NCBI GenBank assembly: GCA_944474755.1
Contig: OX104112.1
Location: 65,086,433 to 65,150,432 of the forward strand
Direction of reading: 5' to 3'
DNA length: 64,000 nucleotides
Origin: Limnoperna fortunei
Lineage: Eukaryota; Mollusca; Bivalvia; Mytilida; Modiolidae
Part shown: positions 27,457-38,875 of the stretch, piece after piece
How positions within the stretch are numbered: the first letter of the stretch is position 1
Layout of the letters: each line of letters opens with the position of its first letter
The notes under the pieces: model-generated
The model's database searches: none
What the model was told of the DNA's origin: nothing
The model's input: only the letters and a program-made list of their open reading frames with translations
Translations under genes and position numbers: made by a program

Positions 27457-28345
27457 TTAATAACTGTCAGAGTCTTGGTCCCTTTGTTGTGGGCTAGTAA
27501 ATGGTTGATTAAATGGAGGTCTGAATCTTGGCCCAACTTGGCCTCTCCAGTTGTTGAAATACCCTCGACCACGTTGGTTGTAAAAGTTAGTACGATTTGG
27601 GAAGCGAGAATAACCTCTAGAGAAAGGACTTGTACTTGTAGGGCTTTGTGAGGCACGAATGCTTGATAATTCTGCTGCAACCCGAACGTTTTGTAAACTC
27701 TGACTGTCAAAACCAGAATTATGCCTTTGAAGTGATCGAAAGAGTTGGGCAGTTGGTTGATCAAAGTGGCCCTTAACTAACAGGACTGCATACTCGTCTT
27801 GTAAATATTTTATATTTGCCTTAAGTGTGGTAATAAGCGGAACAAGATCAGCAGGTCTATTTTCATCAAACTGACTAACAATTTTCAAGGCGGTTTCTAC
27901 ATACCTGCCACATTTAGAAATTACATTTAAAGTTTGTTGATCCTCTTTCTTGATTCCCGTTCTAGAATCGTGTAATTTAAGTGAAGGGGGGAGAACTATC
28001 TTCTCAACGGAAGATTTTACCAAGCTCGGGATCCTCGGCGGAGTTTCCTGACGGATCTGGACCGAGAGCACTATCTACAGTGCGAAAGTCACCTTTTGAC
28101 TGGTACGGAGCCTGGTGTGGCGTCCTTTCAGTAAAGATTGAGCCCCTACTTAAATTAGATGGGTTATGATGGGTTTGCAGATGAGATTTAAGGTCGTGAT
28201 TTTCGATTTCTAAATTCGATAACCTGTCATTCAAGCTAGAACAAATTTGCGCTATCTTGTCTAGTTTGTCGGACTCGCTTTCCTTATCACCGTTGTTTGT
28301 ATGGTCAAAAGTTCTGTCCGATTTAAAGTTGCTTTCCAACGACAT
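27457..28345 (-). pseudogene. Gag-like ORF of the DIRS-like element (frameshifted)
   Basis: A plausible start is ATG 28345 (MSLESNFKSD), followed by a coiled-coil-like stretch (LNDRLSNLEIENHDLKSHL). The frame changes between 28071 and 28004 and continues to 27457. The C-terminal part is rich in R, G and F (RGYSRFPNRTNFYNQRGRG), like the nucleic-acid-binding tails of DIRS Gag proteins. It has no zinc knuckle. Position next to repeat A1 and ahead of RT fits Gag. Confidence 0.6.
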
Positions 28346-28360
28346 GACCCCTTCCGTGAA

Positions 28361-28443
28361 GATGCACGAGGAAAAGACGGAAATCCTTGCGCACTTCCTG
28401 TGCGCACTATAAGTCCAAATTTTACGGGTTCGTCCAACTACCA
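28361..28443 (-). repeat. A1 terminal repeat of the DIRS-like element
   Basis: This 83-bp copy of repeat A is identical by eye to 24250-24332 and forms the outer 5' end of the element. 28444-29354 beyond it shows nothing recognisable. Confidence 0.88.
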
Positions 28444-29354
28444 CTATATAAGATAAAAAGGATTTTAAATTCCTTGTCAGCTAGTACCTTAAACCCAAAC
28501 GATAACCCTAACTTTAATATCAATATCTAACGTAAAGCGCCCTAGTTCACCATAAATCAAACTTGACGGTTAGATGCTTTCAGTTGTAATAACAATTTGT
28601 AAAATTTGAGGTTCCAAAATTTCGAGATATAAGGGATCAAAAAGATCCAAATAGTTGTTTCGACAATTTAAGTATTTGTTGTTTAACCTCATTTAATTTT
28701 TGAGTCAAGTATGCTGTAACTCAACAATTTTTTCCAGCTTTTTTGTTGTTAATTTATTTGGGATCACATGGAATTACTTTTTCCACGTCCATGTTAATAC
28801 AATACAAAAAAAATGAAAATTAGATTCACAATTGCCGAGTATAAAATGCTCCGTAGACGGCGATCCATGTTAATCTACTGAATTGAGATCACATGCAGAC
28901 AACAAGTATAAATGACCATGCGTTCCATCTCCATCTCCAACAATTCATTTAAGTAGTTAGACAGGCGTGTTTCGGCTGGGGACGGGCTTTGTCGCATTTT
29001 ATGTAGTGCTCTGGGTACCATCACAGTATCGTTTATAGCTATTTTTACGTACTAGTATTTACTTGATGCGGTTGTTGGTTATCTTGAGTCAGTACAAATA
29101 AAACTGTTTTCTAATTATTAGGTTCATGTAAACGGAAAGATACATGCTGTTTTCGTTAGTGTACACGTTTTAATGTCCTATCTATTGTTGTTTTTGTTCA
29201 TTTGTCTTGCTTTATGAGAACGTTTTCAAAGACATATTTAAGGCTCCCCGACCCGCACTTAAATACTCCAAGAAAACCTAATTTGTTTTAATCTCCAAAA
29301 TATAAAAACAAAAGAGTCTTCTTGTCCATTCACAAAACAAACTCATTTCTCCAG

Positions 29355-29432
29355 ATGGTAAGCACCATAAGGTTCTACTCAACAGTTCAGACGGACTACA
29401 TAATCCAAGTGGTGTGTACTACGACAAAGACG
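29355..29432 (+). CDS. Isolated NHL-repeat exon (TRIM-type)
   Basis: A 78-nt exon lies between a TTTCTCCAG acceptor and a GTGAGC donor. Its frame (two bases, 25 codons, one base) reads GKHHKVLLNSSDG then LHNPSGVYYDKD. That is the stereotyped end of an NHL beta-propeller blade in TRIM2/3/71-like proteins of molluscs, where LHNPxGVxYDxxG is common. No partner exon is recognised within about 1 kb on either side. It is therefore an internal exon of a long-intron gene or a stranded exon copy. Splice sites and reading frame are both intact. Confidence 0.65.
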
Positions 29433-29799
29433 GTGAGCATCATCAGTCGTATTAACTAGAAAAAGTGTTGTTCAAAAATGCTCGATTTCCTCATGTAAAT
29501 TAAAATTAATATGATAAAAATTCGGGACTGAGGCCAACATTATTAATCGATCAGATTTGCTATTGTTAATCTTTTAAATATTTTTAACTACATCAACTTC
29601 CCCTTCGCATGGTTAACATCCAGGTAAATCTATGTGTACAATGCGTGTGTTATAAAAAGGTTATCGTGTTTTAAATATTTCCTTATCCAACTGAAAGTAT
29701 TTAAATAAGTGTAGTGTTTACATTATCATGTGTCCTATACTTCCTTGTTAACAATTTCATGGGAAGTATATAGGCCCTGTTAAACCTACGATCAGTAAG

Positions 29800-32110
29800 T
29801 TCATTATATTATATGTATATAGCTTCTAAGTACAATCCTAAATATTTTTGGAAAGTTTTGAATGATCATAAAAAAAAGAAACAACCAAATATAGAGTTAA
29901 AAACATTATTTGAATTTTTCAAAGAATTAAATACTTCTGAAACTGGCGAGGATGCTGGGAGATCTATTCTGGATCCTACATCAGAAAACATAAATGAGCA
30001 TATAAATGGGCGTATAACGCAAGAAGAGAATATATGTATTTCAAAATTGAAAAATGATAAAGCTTCTGGTGAAGATAACATTGTTAACGAATACATTAAA
30101 TGTACGTCACATAAATTCATAAAAGTGTATGAAAAACTTTTCAACATAATTTTTATACCGGAATCTTACCAAGCTCTTGGTTAACAGGGGTTATTAAACC
30201 AATTTACAAAAATAAAGGGAATGTAAATGATCCCAAAAATTATCGACCCACAACAATTGTAAGCTGTTTGGGAAAACTTTTTATTGCCATCTTGAATTCC
30301 AGTCTCACTGATTTTTCTGAACAATGTCAATTAATGAAAGAAAACCAAGCAGGATTTCGTCCAAACTATTCAACTATTGACAATGTATTTACAATTTTTT
30401 CGTTGTTCCAATTATTTAAATCAAAAAAGAAAAAATGTACTGTGCGTGCATTGACTTTGAAAAAGCCTTCGACAGGGTTTGGAGAGAAGGTCTTTTTTCA
30501 CAAAATGTTACTAAATAATATAAATGGTAAAATGTACAATGTGATTGTTACCATGTATTCTAACATAACCTCTTGTCTATCATACAATAATGAATTTTCC
30601 GAGTATTTCAGTTGTGACAATGGAGTAAGACAGGGAGAAAATCTTTCACCTTTTCTGTTCTCGCTTTTTCTGAATGATTTAGAAAACTTTTGATTGCAAA
30701 AAATGTTAATGGTCTGCAAAGTATTGAATGTGAGATAGAGGAAGGATTAGATTTGTATTTAAAAATATTTATACTTCTGTACGCCGACGATACTGTTCTA
30801 TTAGCGGAGTCGGCAGAAAATCTCCAAAATCAGTTAACTGCATTTGGTGAATATTGTGATACATGGAAGATGAAAGTAAATGTAGATAAAACTAAAATTA
30901 TGGTATTTGGCATGGGAAAAGTAAATTCAAACGTTCGATTTTTGTATCAAAATTTTGAATTAGAAATCGTCAAGGACTTTAATTACTTCGGTCGGGGTTA
31001 TTTTCACAAAAACTTGTAACTTTGATTCAACGAAGAAACAACTTGCAGACAAAGCACTAAAGGCCATTATGAAATTCTAAAACTTGGTAGACTATATAAA
31101 TTGCCCTTAAAAATTCAACTAGGCCTATTTGATAAAGTTGTAAAACCAATTTTGCTATATGGCTGTGAGGTCTGTGGTTTTGGGAAAACTGATATACTGG
31201 AAAAAATACACCTTAAATTCTGTAAAATACTACTAAATCTGAAAATGGCGACTCCTACCTACATGATATATGGAGAACTTGGCCGATACTCGTTAGATTT
31301 GGATATAAAATTACGAATGGTATCATTTTGGGGAAGACTTATAATGGGTAAACAAACAAAGATATAAGTTGTACTGTATAAGCTATGTAAAATTTTCTAT
31401 GAAAGACAACAAAGTGCATTTTTCCCTTGGTTAAAATATGTACATAGAATTTTTAATGAATGTGGGTTTACAAATATATGGAACAATGAGGTTTTTATAT
31501 CAGTTGATAATTTAAAAGTTATTATAAAACAACGACTGCTTGACCAGTTTATTCAAAATTGGCACACGAAAATTAATAATTCTCCAAACGCAACAAATTA
31601 TAGAATCTTCAAGACAAAATTTGGATTTGAAGATTACCTTAGTATTTTAAACACGTCAGATGCAATAAGAGTGTGTAAATTCCGTACAACAAATCACTAT
31701 TTACCTATTGAAACTGGAAGATGGAGAAATGTTGATAGAAATGCAAAACACTGCAATTTATGTATCTGTTCAAAAATTGGTGATGAATATCACTATATAT
31801 ACTGGAATGCGCATTTTTCTCAGTGCAAAGAAACCTGTATCTTCCTAGATATTATACCACGCGACACAACACTTTTAAATTTGGTGAGATAATGTCTACC
31901 ACAAAACAGTCGTTGTTAAGAAAACTGTGTGATTTTATCAAACATATTTGTTGTTGTTTCAGTGCCCCTGGCTAAAACCGCATGCGCACTGTTTTCTTAG
32001 TTGTATATATTGTAAAAAGTTTGTACATGTATGTGTGTTTAAACTATTGCTTGTGTATTTTCTCTGTACCAATGTAACGTTGGCTTTACGAGAATAAAGA
32101 TATATATTTT
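29800..32110 (+). pseudogene. Decayed LINE, 5'-truncated, with YADD reverse transcriptase
   Basis: The RT domain is spread over several frames. Blocks include KNDKASGEDNIVNEYIK (about 30050), NYRPTTIVSCLGKLF (about 30240), NQAGFRPNYSTIDNVF (about 30340), GVRQGENLSPFLFSLFLNDL (about 30620) and LYADDTVLLAES (YADD at 30780-30791). Later pieces include a C-terminal region with FRTTNHYLPIETGRW and CNLC..DEYHYIYWNAHF (31670-31820). The endonuclease is missing. The 3' end is near AGAATAAAGATATATATTTT (32091-32110). At least five frame breaks occur. Its clade (L2, RTE-X or similar) is uncertain; it is not the same family as the LINE at 45080-48500. Confidence 0.8.
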
Positions 32111-32186
32111 TATAATTCCATAGTTAATTATACCGCACAGTTAAGTATATCACAACAGAATGGTTATACTGTAATTCTAATATGAC

Positions 32187-34940
32187 GTGATTTATGCTCA
32201 TTGCAAGCTTTCTTGGAAAATATATGCAAAAACTACTAAATCCATTTCAACCAAAAATAAGAATATTCCAAGTCAGTATAAAAGGGATGATTCCACTGCG
32301 ATTAAACTTCAATCTGAATTTCAATCTCCAGAATATTCTGAAAAACTTAAAACTTTGTCAATAAATCAATTGACTTTCTAAGAGAGGATGATATTAATAT
32401 TGCCTGTTCAGAATTTGAGAACATTGTTACTGATGTGACAAATGCCTGAAGAAGCCTTAAACTAGTAAAAAAAATAAAGATGGAATCAAGCCCATCTCTT
32501 TTCACTAACCTTGATTTCTCTAATTCTGAGAAAGAGATTTTAAATGCTATTAAAGACCTGAAGAATAACAAATCATGAGGGCTTTAACTTATCAACAATA
32601 ATATACTGAAAGCAACTCAATCCTATCTTGTACCAAGTTTAAAAAAGCTCTTCAATGCCATTTTGTTATCCGGTTACTATCGTAATAACTGGTCAGCCGG
32701 ATTCCTTACTCCAATATTTAAATCTGGTGATAAGAGCAAACCTGAAAAGTACAGGGGTATAGCCATCACAGGTTGTCTAGGCAAGCTCTTCAACTCCATA
32801 TTTAATAAAAGACTCGATCAATATTTTGTTGAAAATGATGTAATTTCCCCATTCAAAATTGGTTTTACAAAAAAGGCTAGGCCTGGTTCTAAAAGCTATT
32901 ATAGACAAGCAGTTTGCTCATAAAAACAAACTGTTTGCCTGTTTCGTAGACTTCAAAAGGCCTTTGATACAGTTTTACATTAAGCAATTTACTTAGAAAT
33001 GCTCAAAAATGGTAAAGGAGGTCTATTTTATACAATTCTTTAAAATTTGTAAAGTAAGTCTATTTTCAGCTGTGAGACATGTAGTTCTATAACATAAAAC
33101 CTCCCATTTTACGTTTATATTTATCATTTTCATCTGACTTTTACATTTTTTATTATTATTTTAATTTCCCTAAAACATAAAATATCAAAATCCGATAAAA
33201 AATGTTGAAAATAAACATGAAATGAGAGGTTTTATTAATGGAACTATGAGACATGGTGATTCCCATTCTGAAAATTTCTCCTCAAATATTGGAGTTAGAC
33301 AAGGAGATGTGTTGAGTCCTAATCTGTTTAAGCTCTTCATAATTGATTTGCCCAAGTATCTTGAGGACTCATCTGATCCTATTTTTCTTAATAACCGCAG
33401 AATAGACTGCTTGCTTTTTGCAGATGATGTTGTTCTACTTGTAACCTCTGCATCTAGCCTTCAAAGTAAACATAATCAGTTAGAAAAATTTAGTAAAGAT
33501 TGGTCAGGCACTTGTTTCAGAAAAAAATTACTCCTATACTCTAATATAACATATTATGTTATATTAGAGTATAGGGGTAATTTTTTTTCTGAAACATGTG
33601 CCTGTGAGATTGATGTATAGATCTTAATATTAATAAAACCAAAATGGTTATTTTCCATAAAACAGGTAATATAAAAAAAATAAATTCTTTTTTCCTGGTA
33701 AAGAGCTTGAAAATGTTACTAAATATAAATATCTTGGCATAATCTTCTCTGCCCTTGGTTCTTCCAACTAAACATGACTTATACAGAAAAGCAATGAATG
33801 GATTGTACAAACTTAAGTCTGATCTGTTCTCCATCGGACCTAGTATAAAATCTGCTGGCCATGTTTTTTACCCCACCATGGATCCATTTTAGATAATGGA
33901 CCTGAAATATGGGGTTGTTTTCTTCCAAAAAGTATGAAGTCAGATAGTCTATGTAATTTTAGAAGATTGCCGGGTGTCTTCCCTTCTGTCAAGTTAGAAC
34001 AGCACTTTCTAAAATATCTTTCATTTGTTAACAAAAAATCTTCAAATTTTGCTATTATGTCTGAATTTGGCACACATTTTAAGACAGTAATAAGTTATTG
34101 GCACCGAATTGTTACTTGTCCATCTGATCTGTTAAAGGATGCCTACTCTGATTTGCAGGATTTATATCATCTTGGTGCAGACACCTGGCACTCGTCTCTT
34201 TCACATTTTCTAAAAATCTTTAATATTGATTTTGAGAGGGGTCCCAGTCATTTAAATAAATATTATTTTAAACATTTACTTAAAAACCAGCTGAAACATT
34301 TATATATTGATAACTGGTATAAAACTCGAGACAATCTTATTAGTGAAGAAGGTAAACTGAACATATCTTTCAATTAAAACCAATGTTGGAACAGAAAAAT
34401 ACCTAAACCTTATAGAAAAACCTAAGTTTTGAAAATGCATAGCAACATTTATAATCAGCAACCATAAATTATGAATTGAGACTGGTAGATATAGTCACCC
34501 TTAACAAAAAAGGAAGAAAGAATTTGTCAAAAATGTAATTTAAATGAATTGAAAATGAATTCCATTTCTTTACCACCTGCCCTTTGTTTTCTGATCTCAG
34601 AAATAAACTTTGAATGTGTTCAAAAATTTAGTATTAACTTCCCCCAGTTATCAAACTTTCATAAATTTTACTGGTGCTTCAATAATGAAGATGTAAGAAT
34701 TCTTAATTACTTGAGCTCCTTTCTGCTAAATTGTAATGTGACATAATTTTAGCATTTTCACTTATCGTATTTACATAGACCTTTAATCTATATAAACTTG
34801 TTTTAATTATATGTCATAACTTTATATTATGTCATTTATCTCTGTTTATATTTTTTATACTGATCATATGTGTTTGTATTTGTGAATGCCCCTTGTGGGC
34901 CCTTAATTGGCTAATAAAATTCGTATTCGTATTCGTACTA
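32187..34940 (+). pseudogene. Decayed LINE with FADD reverse transcriptase and ATTCGT tail
   Basis: Fragments in order are AGFLTPIFKSGDKSKPEKYR (about 32695), IAITGCLGKLFNSIFNKRL, GVRQGDVLSPNLFKLFI (about 33290), LLFADDVVLLV (FADD at 33417-33428), then a C-terminal region (33934-34377) and a last piece near 34549-34746. The 3' end carries ATTCGTATTCGTATTCGTA (about 34918-34936), a short-repeat tail typical of CR1/L2-type elements. A 100-bp palindrome has inserted within the RT region, and about 250 bp of unrelated AT-rich DNA interrupts it near 33000-33200. No endonuclease is seen. Confidence 0.75.
33505..33604. repeat. 100-bp foldback inserted in the LINE
   Basis: Arms of about 48 bp start CAGGCACTTGTTTCAGAAA and return as TTTCTGAAACATGTGCCTG, meeting at a TAACATATTATGTTA centre. 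It splits the LINE between AAAGATTGGT and the downstream reading of the RT, so it is an insertion. Confidence 0.85.
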
Positions 34941-35262
34941 TACGCTTCGAGTCCACACCATTATTTTAATATGACATGCTTCAAACGTTTTGTCTCCAGA
35001 GCCGTGGTAAAAAAGTTTATATTATGAGCAAAACGCGACGAAGAGGGATGTCTTGAAGGGCTGTTCCGTTTACAAAACCGTAACTTACACTGGAAAGCTA
35101 GTGCGTACGAGGTATTAATCTTAATTAGCTACACGCGATATAATTACCCGTTTCAATATATTGTTACATTGACGGAACAGCTATTTTATGGCGAAAATTG
35201 TGTCGGCTATAGGTAAATATCATAAATGTACCGTAATTGTCTTATTAGATTGATAGATTGAT

Positions 35263-35745
35263 TAATGGTGTTTAACGCCCGAGCAGCAATATTTCAGCTA
35301 TATTCAGGCGATGAACATGAAATGAATGATAAAATGAACATGAAATGATGATGAATGAAAATGGGATGGGACACAAGGAAAAATAGGGGTAACGGATTTT
35401 AGACTACCACTGGCAAATGGGAGGATGGATAGGGTCGGGCAATTTAGCCTCCTGTAGCGGGATCGAAGTCCCTACAGCAGCGTTCTTTAACGTGCGAGAA
35501 ACGTGGCATTTTTCCCAACACGGTGCACTAATATGGTTTTCGGTCAGGTTTTCCGTATTATGGCCTGACAACCCCAGCTTGCCAGGGGTACCCCATTCAA
35601 CCACCTGGGGCACACATCCCAGTCGGTCTTGAGGCAAACCGACCTGACACGCCGGTCAGGGTACTGGGCGCTATTTAGTCGCCTTTTACGACAAGCTAGC
35701 GAGACTGTGGTCTATTCTTGAAGCCACCCGGATCCCGCACGGGGC
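35263..35745 (-). mobile_element. SINE-like dispersed repeat, copy 1
   Basis: About 480 bp with an inverted relative at 51219-51685; the two match over most of their length. On the minus strand it runs from CCCCGTGCGGGATCCGGGTG to a tail CAGCTGAAATATTGC-type block and GGGCGTTAAACACC. The tail motif (ATATAGCTGAAATATTGCTG) is shared with the tRNA-headed SINEs in this window, so a common LINE partner is likely. No box A or B is obvious. Frames within it are not genes. 34960-35262 shows only a weak inverted pair GCTGTTCCGT / ACGGAACAGC. Confidence 0.75.
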
Positions 35746-35783
35746 TTGTCTTATTAGAATAGAAATACGGAGGTTGTGTTTTA

Positions 35784-35888
35784 TCATTGTTTTACAACGG
35801 GATGGCCATTTATGTCGTTATTTTATTCTCGTTGTCGCTCGGGATAAAATAATGCGACATAAATGGCCCTTCCGTTGTAAAACAATGA
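35784..35888. repeat. 105-bp foldback
   Basis: TCATTGTTTTACAACGG (35784-35800) pairs with CCGTTGTAAAACAATGA (35872-35888). The next block GGCCATTTATGTCG pairs with CGACATAAATGGCC. A short unpaired centre of about 25 bp remains. It encodes nothing. Confidence 0.9.
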
Positions 35889-36063
35889 CAATACATACCA
35901 CAGACGTGAATAATTTCTTAAACGTGCACTGTTTATAGCAAAGTCATAGCAAGATTATTCACATATTTTAACGACGTCATAATAAACTTTGTGTCCTAAA
36001 TGACCGACAAGTCCTGCACGTTGTTATTACATAATATATAATATATATAAAGAATAAACTCAC

Positions 36064-36297
36064 ATGAAAAAATCTGTATATTGTATCATATCGCTAGTAC
36101 TTTCACATCGACAGAGCAAGCGATTAGGTTTTTTACGAAATATTTACGTGAAACGGATATGTCAGTTAGTTTGGAAACGGCAGACCCTCAGTAATTGGAC
36201 TCAATGTAAATTTTATGCAGAGGCAAGGGCTGAGGATGGGACATTTTACAAGAAAAAATCACTACAAACATTTCTTCATAATTATTTCGATATTTAA
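36064..36297 (+). pseudogene. Possible Crypton/KIAA1958-like recombinase scrap
   Basis: The second half of this 77-codon frame reads LSNWTQCKFYAEARAEDGTF then YKKKSLQTF. It resembles the NW..FxxExRxxDGxxYxxxSLxxx block of the KIAA1958/QRICH1/ZMYM-type (Crypton-derived) domain. No catalytic residues are included. The first half looks unrelated. It could equally be a chance resemblance of a short frame. Confidence 0.3.
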
Positions 36298-36379
36298 CCG
36301 ATTTTCGAGAAATAAACACAGCCACTTTCGGGAATAAAGAATCCTCTATATTCCATTTCATGACTCAATAAATTATGAG

Positions 36380-36935
36380 GGTCGGAATGACCTTTTACGG
36401 GACAGCGGGAAATGCCGATTTTTTCGCCGGGAATTCGGGATTTAACAAATAAAACTGCGGGAATTCGGGATTTTTACATAGCGGGATCCGGGAATGATCG
36501 TTTTATTTCAAACCCGTTGAATACGAGATTTCTACTTAGCGGGATACGGGGAATTCATTTTATTTTATCGGGAAATCGGGACTCATGTATCTACAAACTT
36601 TCACTTTAGTAACTCTTCGGGTGAGTCTAAAATCAATAACAGATCATTACAAACATAAAAAATGAATGGGGAAATCACACATGTCTTCTTCCGACATGTA
36701 TCAATACTCAATCAAACTTACTATATAGCGATAGCAGACGAATGTTTTAATGCGATATACATGCAATCAAGTCCCAATACGTTGCAATTTACAGCATCAT
36801 CCTTGTTCATCTACAGATATGAGGTAAGTCGTCTGATTTTTGAACGGGAAAACGGGATTGATCCATTATTTCACATGGAAAATGGGATTTTGTATTTATT
36901 TTTACGGGAGTGCGGGATGAGACCCTTCCTACCCC
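36380..36935. repeat. Irregular CGGGATT-rich repeat
   Basis: Loose units such as GCGGGAATTCGGGATTT recur at irregular spacing from 36400 to 36580 and again at 36840-36925, ending near a C-rich run. It looks like a degenerate, internally repetitive MITE. No gene is supported. Confidence 0.5.
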
Positions 36936-36954
36936 CCCCCCTCAATTATGTAAA

Positions 36955-37067
36955 ACAATTACTACACTTGAACTGGATATATATGAGGTTTTATGGAGCA
37001 GGGTAGAATAATATTGCTCCCCGCTCAATAAAACCTCATATTGATCTCGTTCAAGTGCAGTAATTGT
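36955..37067. repeat. 113-bp foldback
   Basis: ACAATTACTACACTTGAAC at the left pairs with GTTCAAGTGCAGTAATTGT at the right, and TATGAGGTTTTAT pairs with ATAAAACCTCATA inside. The loop is about 30 bp. A 16-base G run at 37290-37305 follows in otherwise featureless DNA (37068-37692). Confidence 0.88.
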
Positions 37068-37702
37068 ATAATAAAGTATAAAGTATAAAGTATTTTATTT
37101 AACCAATCATCGGCCTGTTAGGGCATATATAATCAAATTTGATACATACAATGTATAATATCAGGTAACTTTCACACACATGTTCTCTCTTTCACTTTCG
37201 TACCTCTCATACTGATTGACGTGATTTCTTATTTACATATAATATATATGTCCCATTAGAATCGAAATAATTCATTGGGGTGGAGTGGTGGGGGGGGGGG
37301 GGGGGCAATAAAATATACTGATTTTACCACGGGTTTGCACTTTACCCCCACACATGGTAAAAACAATATATATTCGTGATGTATGGACAAGTAACGCTGC
37401 TGCTAAAACAGGAGAATGATAATTTAACTTATCACATATTTAGCAGTGATATGGACGTTTATGCACATGCAATACAGCGAAAAATGAAACACGCTATATT
37501 AGCTCTACCAAAACCGACGTCCGATATCGATTAGTCCTCGAATCAGTTCGTTGTCAATAGTTACGTCATCAATATCAGCCTGACGTCAATGCACGGTGAC
37601 GTCAAAGAAAATAATAATTTGTGTCCAGAAAATTTTGTTTATAAATGAATTAAATCCATTTTTATGACAAGTCTTATTTTTGGTAAAAGTATGTAATGCA
37701 AT

Positions 37703-38205
37703 TAACCTGGTTCTCTGGTGCAATATTTTTCATTTACGCAAGCTTCACTTTCAAATATAACCCCAGGTCACCACCAGTTTACTATCCAGTTTGATTGGTT
37801 GTTTTAACCGCCATGTTTTAGCTAACTTTTCGCGCGTTGAAAATTTCTGTCAGAATACAATTTAACATAAAGTACAAAATGTAACTACCTGCTTCTTGGT
37901 TTACGGCTTTCGAGTTAAACGGACCATTCCCTTAGAGTTATTTCCACAATAAAACATAAAATCTATAAAAGCATTCTTTTGATAAACTGTATTTTTATTT
38001 GAATTTGATTACCGGACGCCGGACGTTACGTCATAATGCTTTGTATCGGAATTACGTCAGTTACAGTTATTACTGACGTAAATTTTGAGGCATTCTGAAT
38101 GTTGCAAACCGGTCAAATTTTTGACCGGATTCGGTGACCTGACTGTATATTCGAACCGGAAGTCCGCTTACGGTATTGAGAATATTTAGTCAGGATCCCA
38201 GACTG
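37703..38205. mobile_element. 503-bp TIR element with 10-bp target duplication, copy 1
   Basis: GTAATGCAAT occurs directly outside both ends (37693-37702 and 38206-38215). The left end is TAACCTGG and the inverted right end starts CAGTCTGGG, so the terminal inverted repeat is short and imperfect. A second copy with its own 10-bp duplication is at 54686-55174. The internal sequence is GC-richer and holds no protein. A 10-bp duplication fits Mutator-like elements best. Confidence 0.8.
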
Positions 38206-38389
38206 GTAATGCAATCTACTTTGGCGGACCCCGGAACTTACAATTACACAACAACAATTACCACGCATGTTCTATAACCTTTTCGACGTTGCTATGCAAG
38301 CCAAATTTACCGCCGCCATTTGCACAGTTTATTCTGAATAAATAATATTTTGTTTATTTCAATTCAAGTGATTTGTATTTCTATACACG

Positions 38390-38825
38390 AAAGCAAAGGC
38401 TTCGCCGCCGGCGTTTGAGGCTTGAGAACCCGTGGAGCGAGTGAAAATATACCTTCTATTTCAAGTAATATGTATTACTATCCAAGAAAGCCAAGGCTTC
38501 GCCGCCGGCGTTTGAGGCTTGAGAACCCGTGGAGCGAGTGAAAATATACCTTCTATTTATTACTATTCAAGAAAGCCAAGGCTTCGCCGCCGGCGTTAGA
38601 GGCTTGAGAAACCGCGGAGCGAGTGAAAATATACCTTCTATTTCAAGTAATATGTATTACTATCCAAGAAAGCCAAGGCTTCGCCGCCGGCGTTTGAGGC
38701 TTGAGAACCCGCGGAGCGAGTGAAAATATACCTTCTATTTCAAGTAATATGTATTACTATCCAAGAAAGCCAAGGCTTCGCCGCAGACGTTCGAGGCTTG
38801 AGAACCTGTGGATCCAGTGAAAAAT
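38390..38825. repeat. 97-bp tandem repeat, five copies
   Basis: The word AAGGCTTCGCCGC recurs at about 38396, 38493, 38578, 38675 and 38772. Spacing is 97 bp except for one 85-bp unit with a 12-bp deletion. Each unit has a GC-rich core and an AT-rich linker (ATATACCTTCTATT). It lies next to the Merlin pseudogene and could be part of that element. Confidence 0.92.
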
Positions 38826-38875
38826 AGTAAAAAATAAGAAAGTTTTACTCGCCCATGTTTATATCTGAAAATCAT

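Larger units (their letters stand above)
24099..28443 (-). mobile_element. DIRS/PAT-like tyrosine-recombinase retrotransposon
   Basis: Read on the minus strand the order is repeat A1 (28443-28361), Gag, RT with RNase H, a Dam-like methyltransferase block, tyrosine recombinase, repeat B1 (24393-24332), repeat A2 (24332-24250), an 89-bp spacer and repeat B2 (24160-24099). A1 and A2 are 83 bp each, and B1 and B2 are 62 bp each. The A..B-A-B order is the split-direct-repeat layout of PAT and Ngaro elements. The methyltransferase-like block argues for the PAT/DIRS side rather than Ngaro. No DDE integrase and no LTRs are present. The spacer between A2 and B2 departs from the simplest layout. Several ORF breaks mean this copy is dead as written. 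Confidence 0.85.

Noticed and set aside
35404..35637. Open frames on both strands inside the SINE-like repeat
   Set aside because: They overlap each other in GC-richer repeat DNA and are not preserved in the sister copy at 51219-51685.
38529..38723. Arginine-rich open frame in the 97-bp array
   Set aside because: It is generated by the GC-rich core of the tandem repeat, and neighbouring units shift it out of frame.
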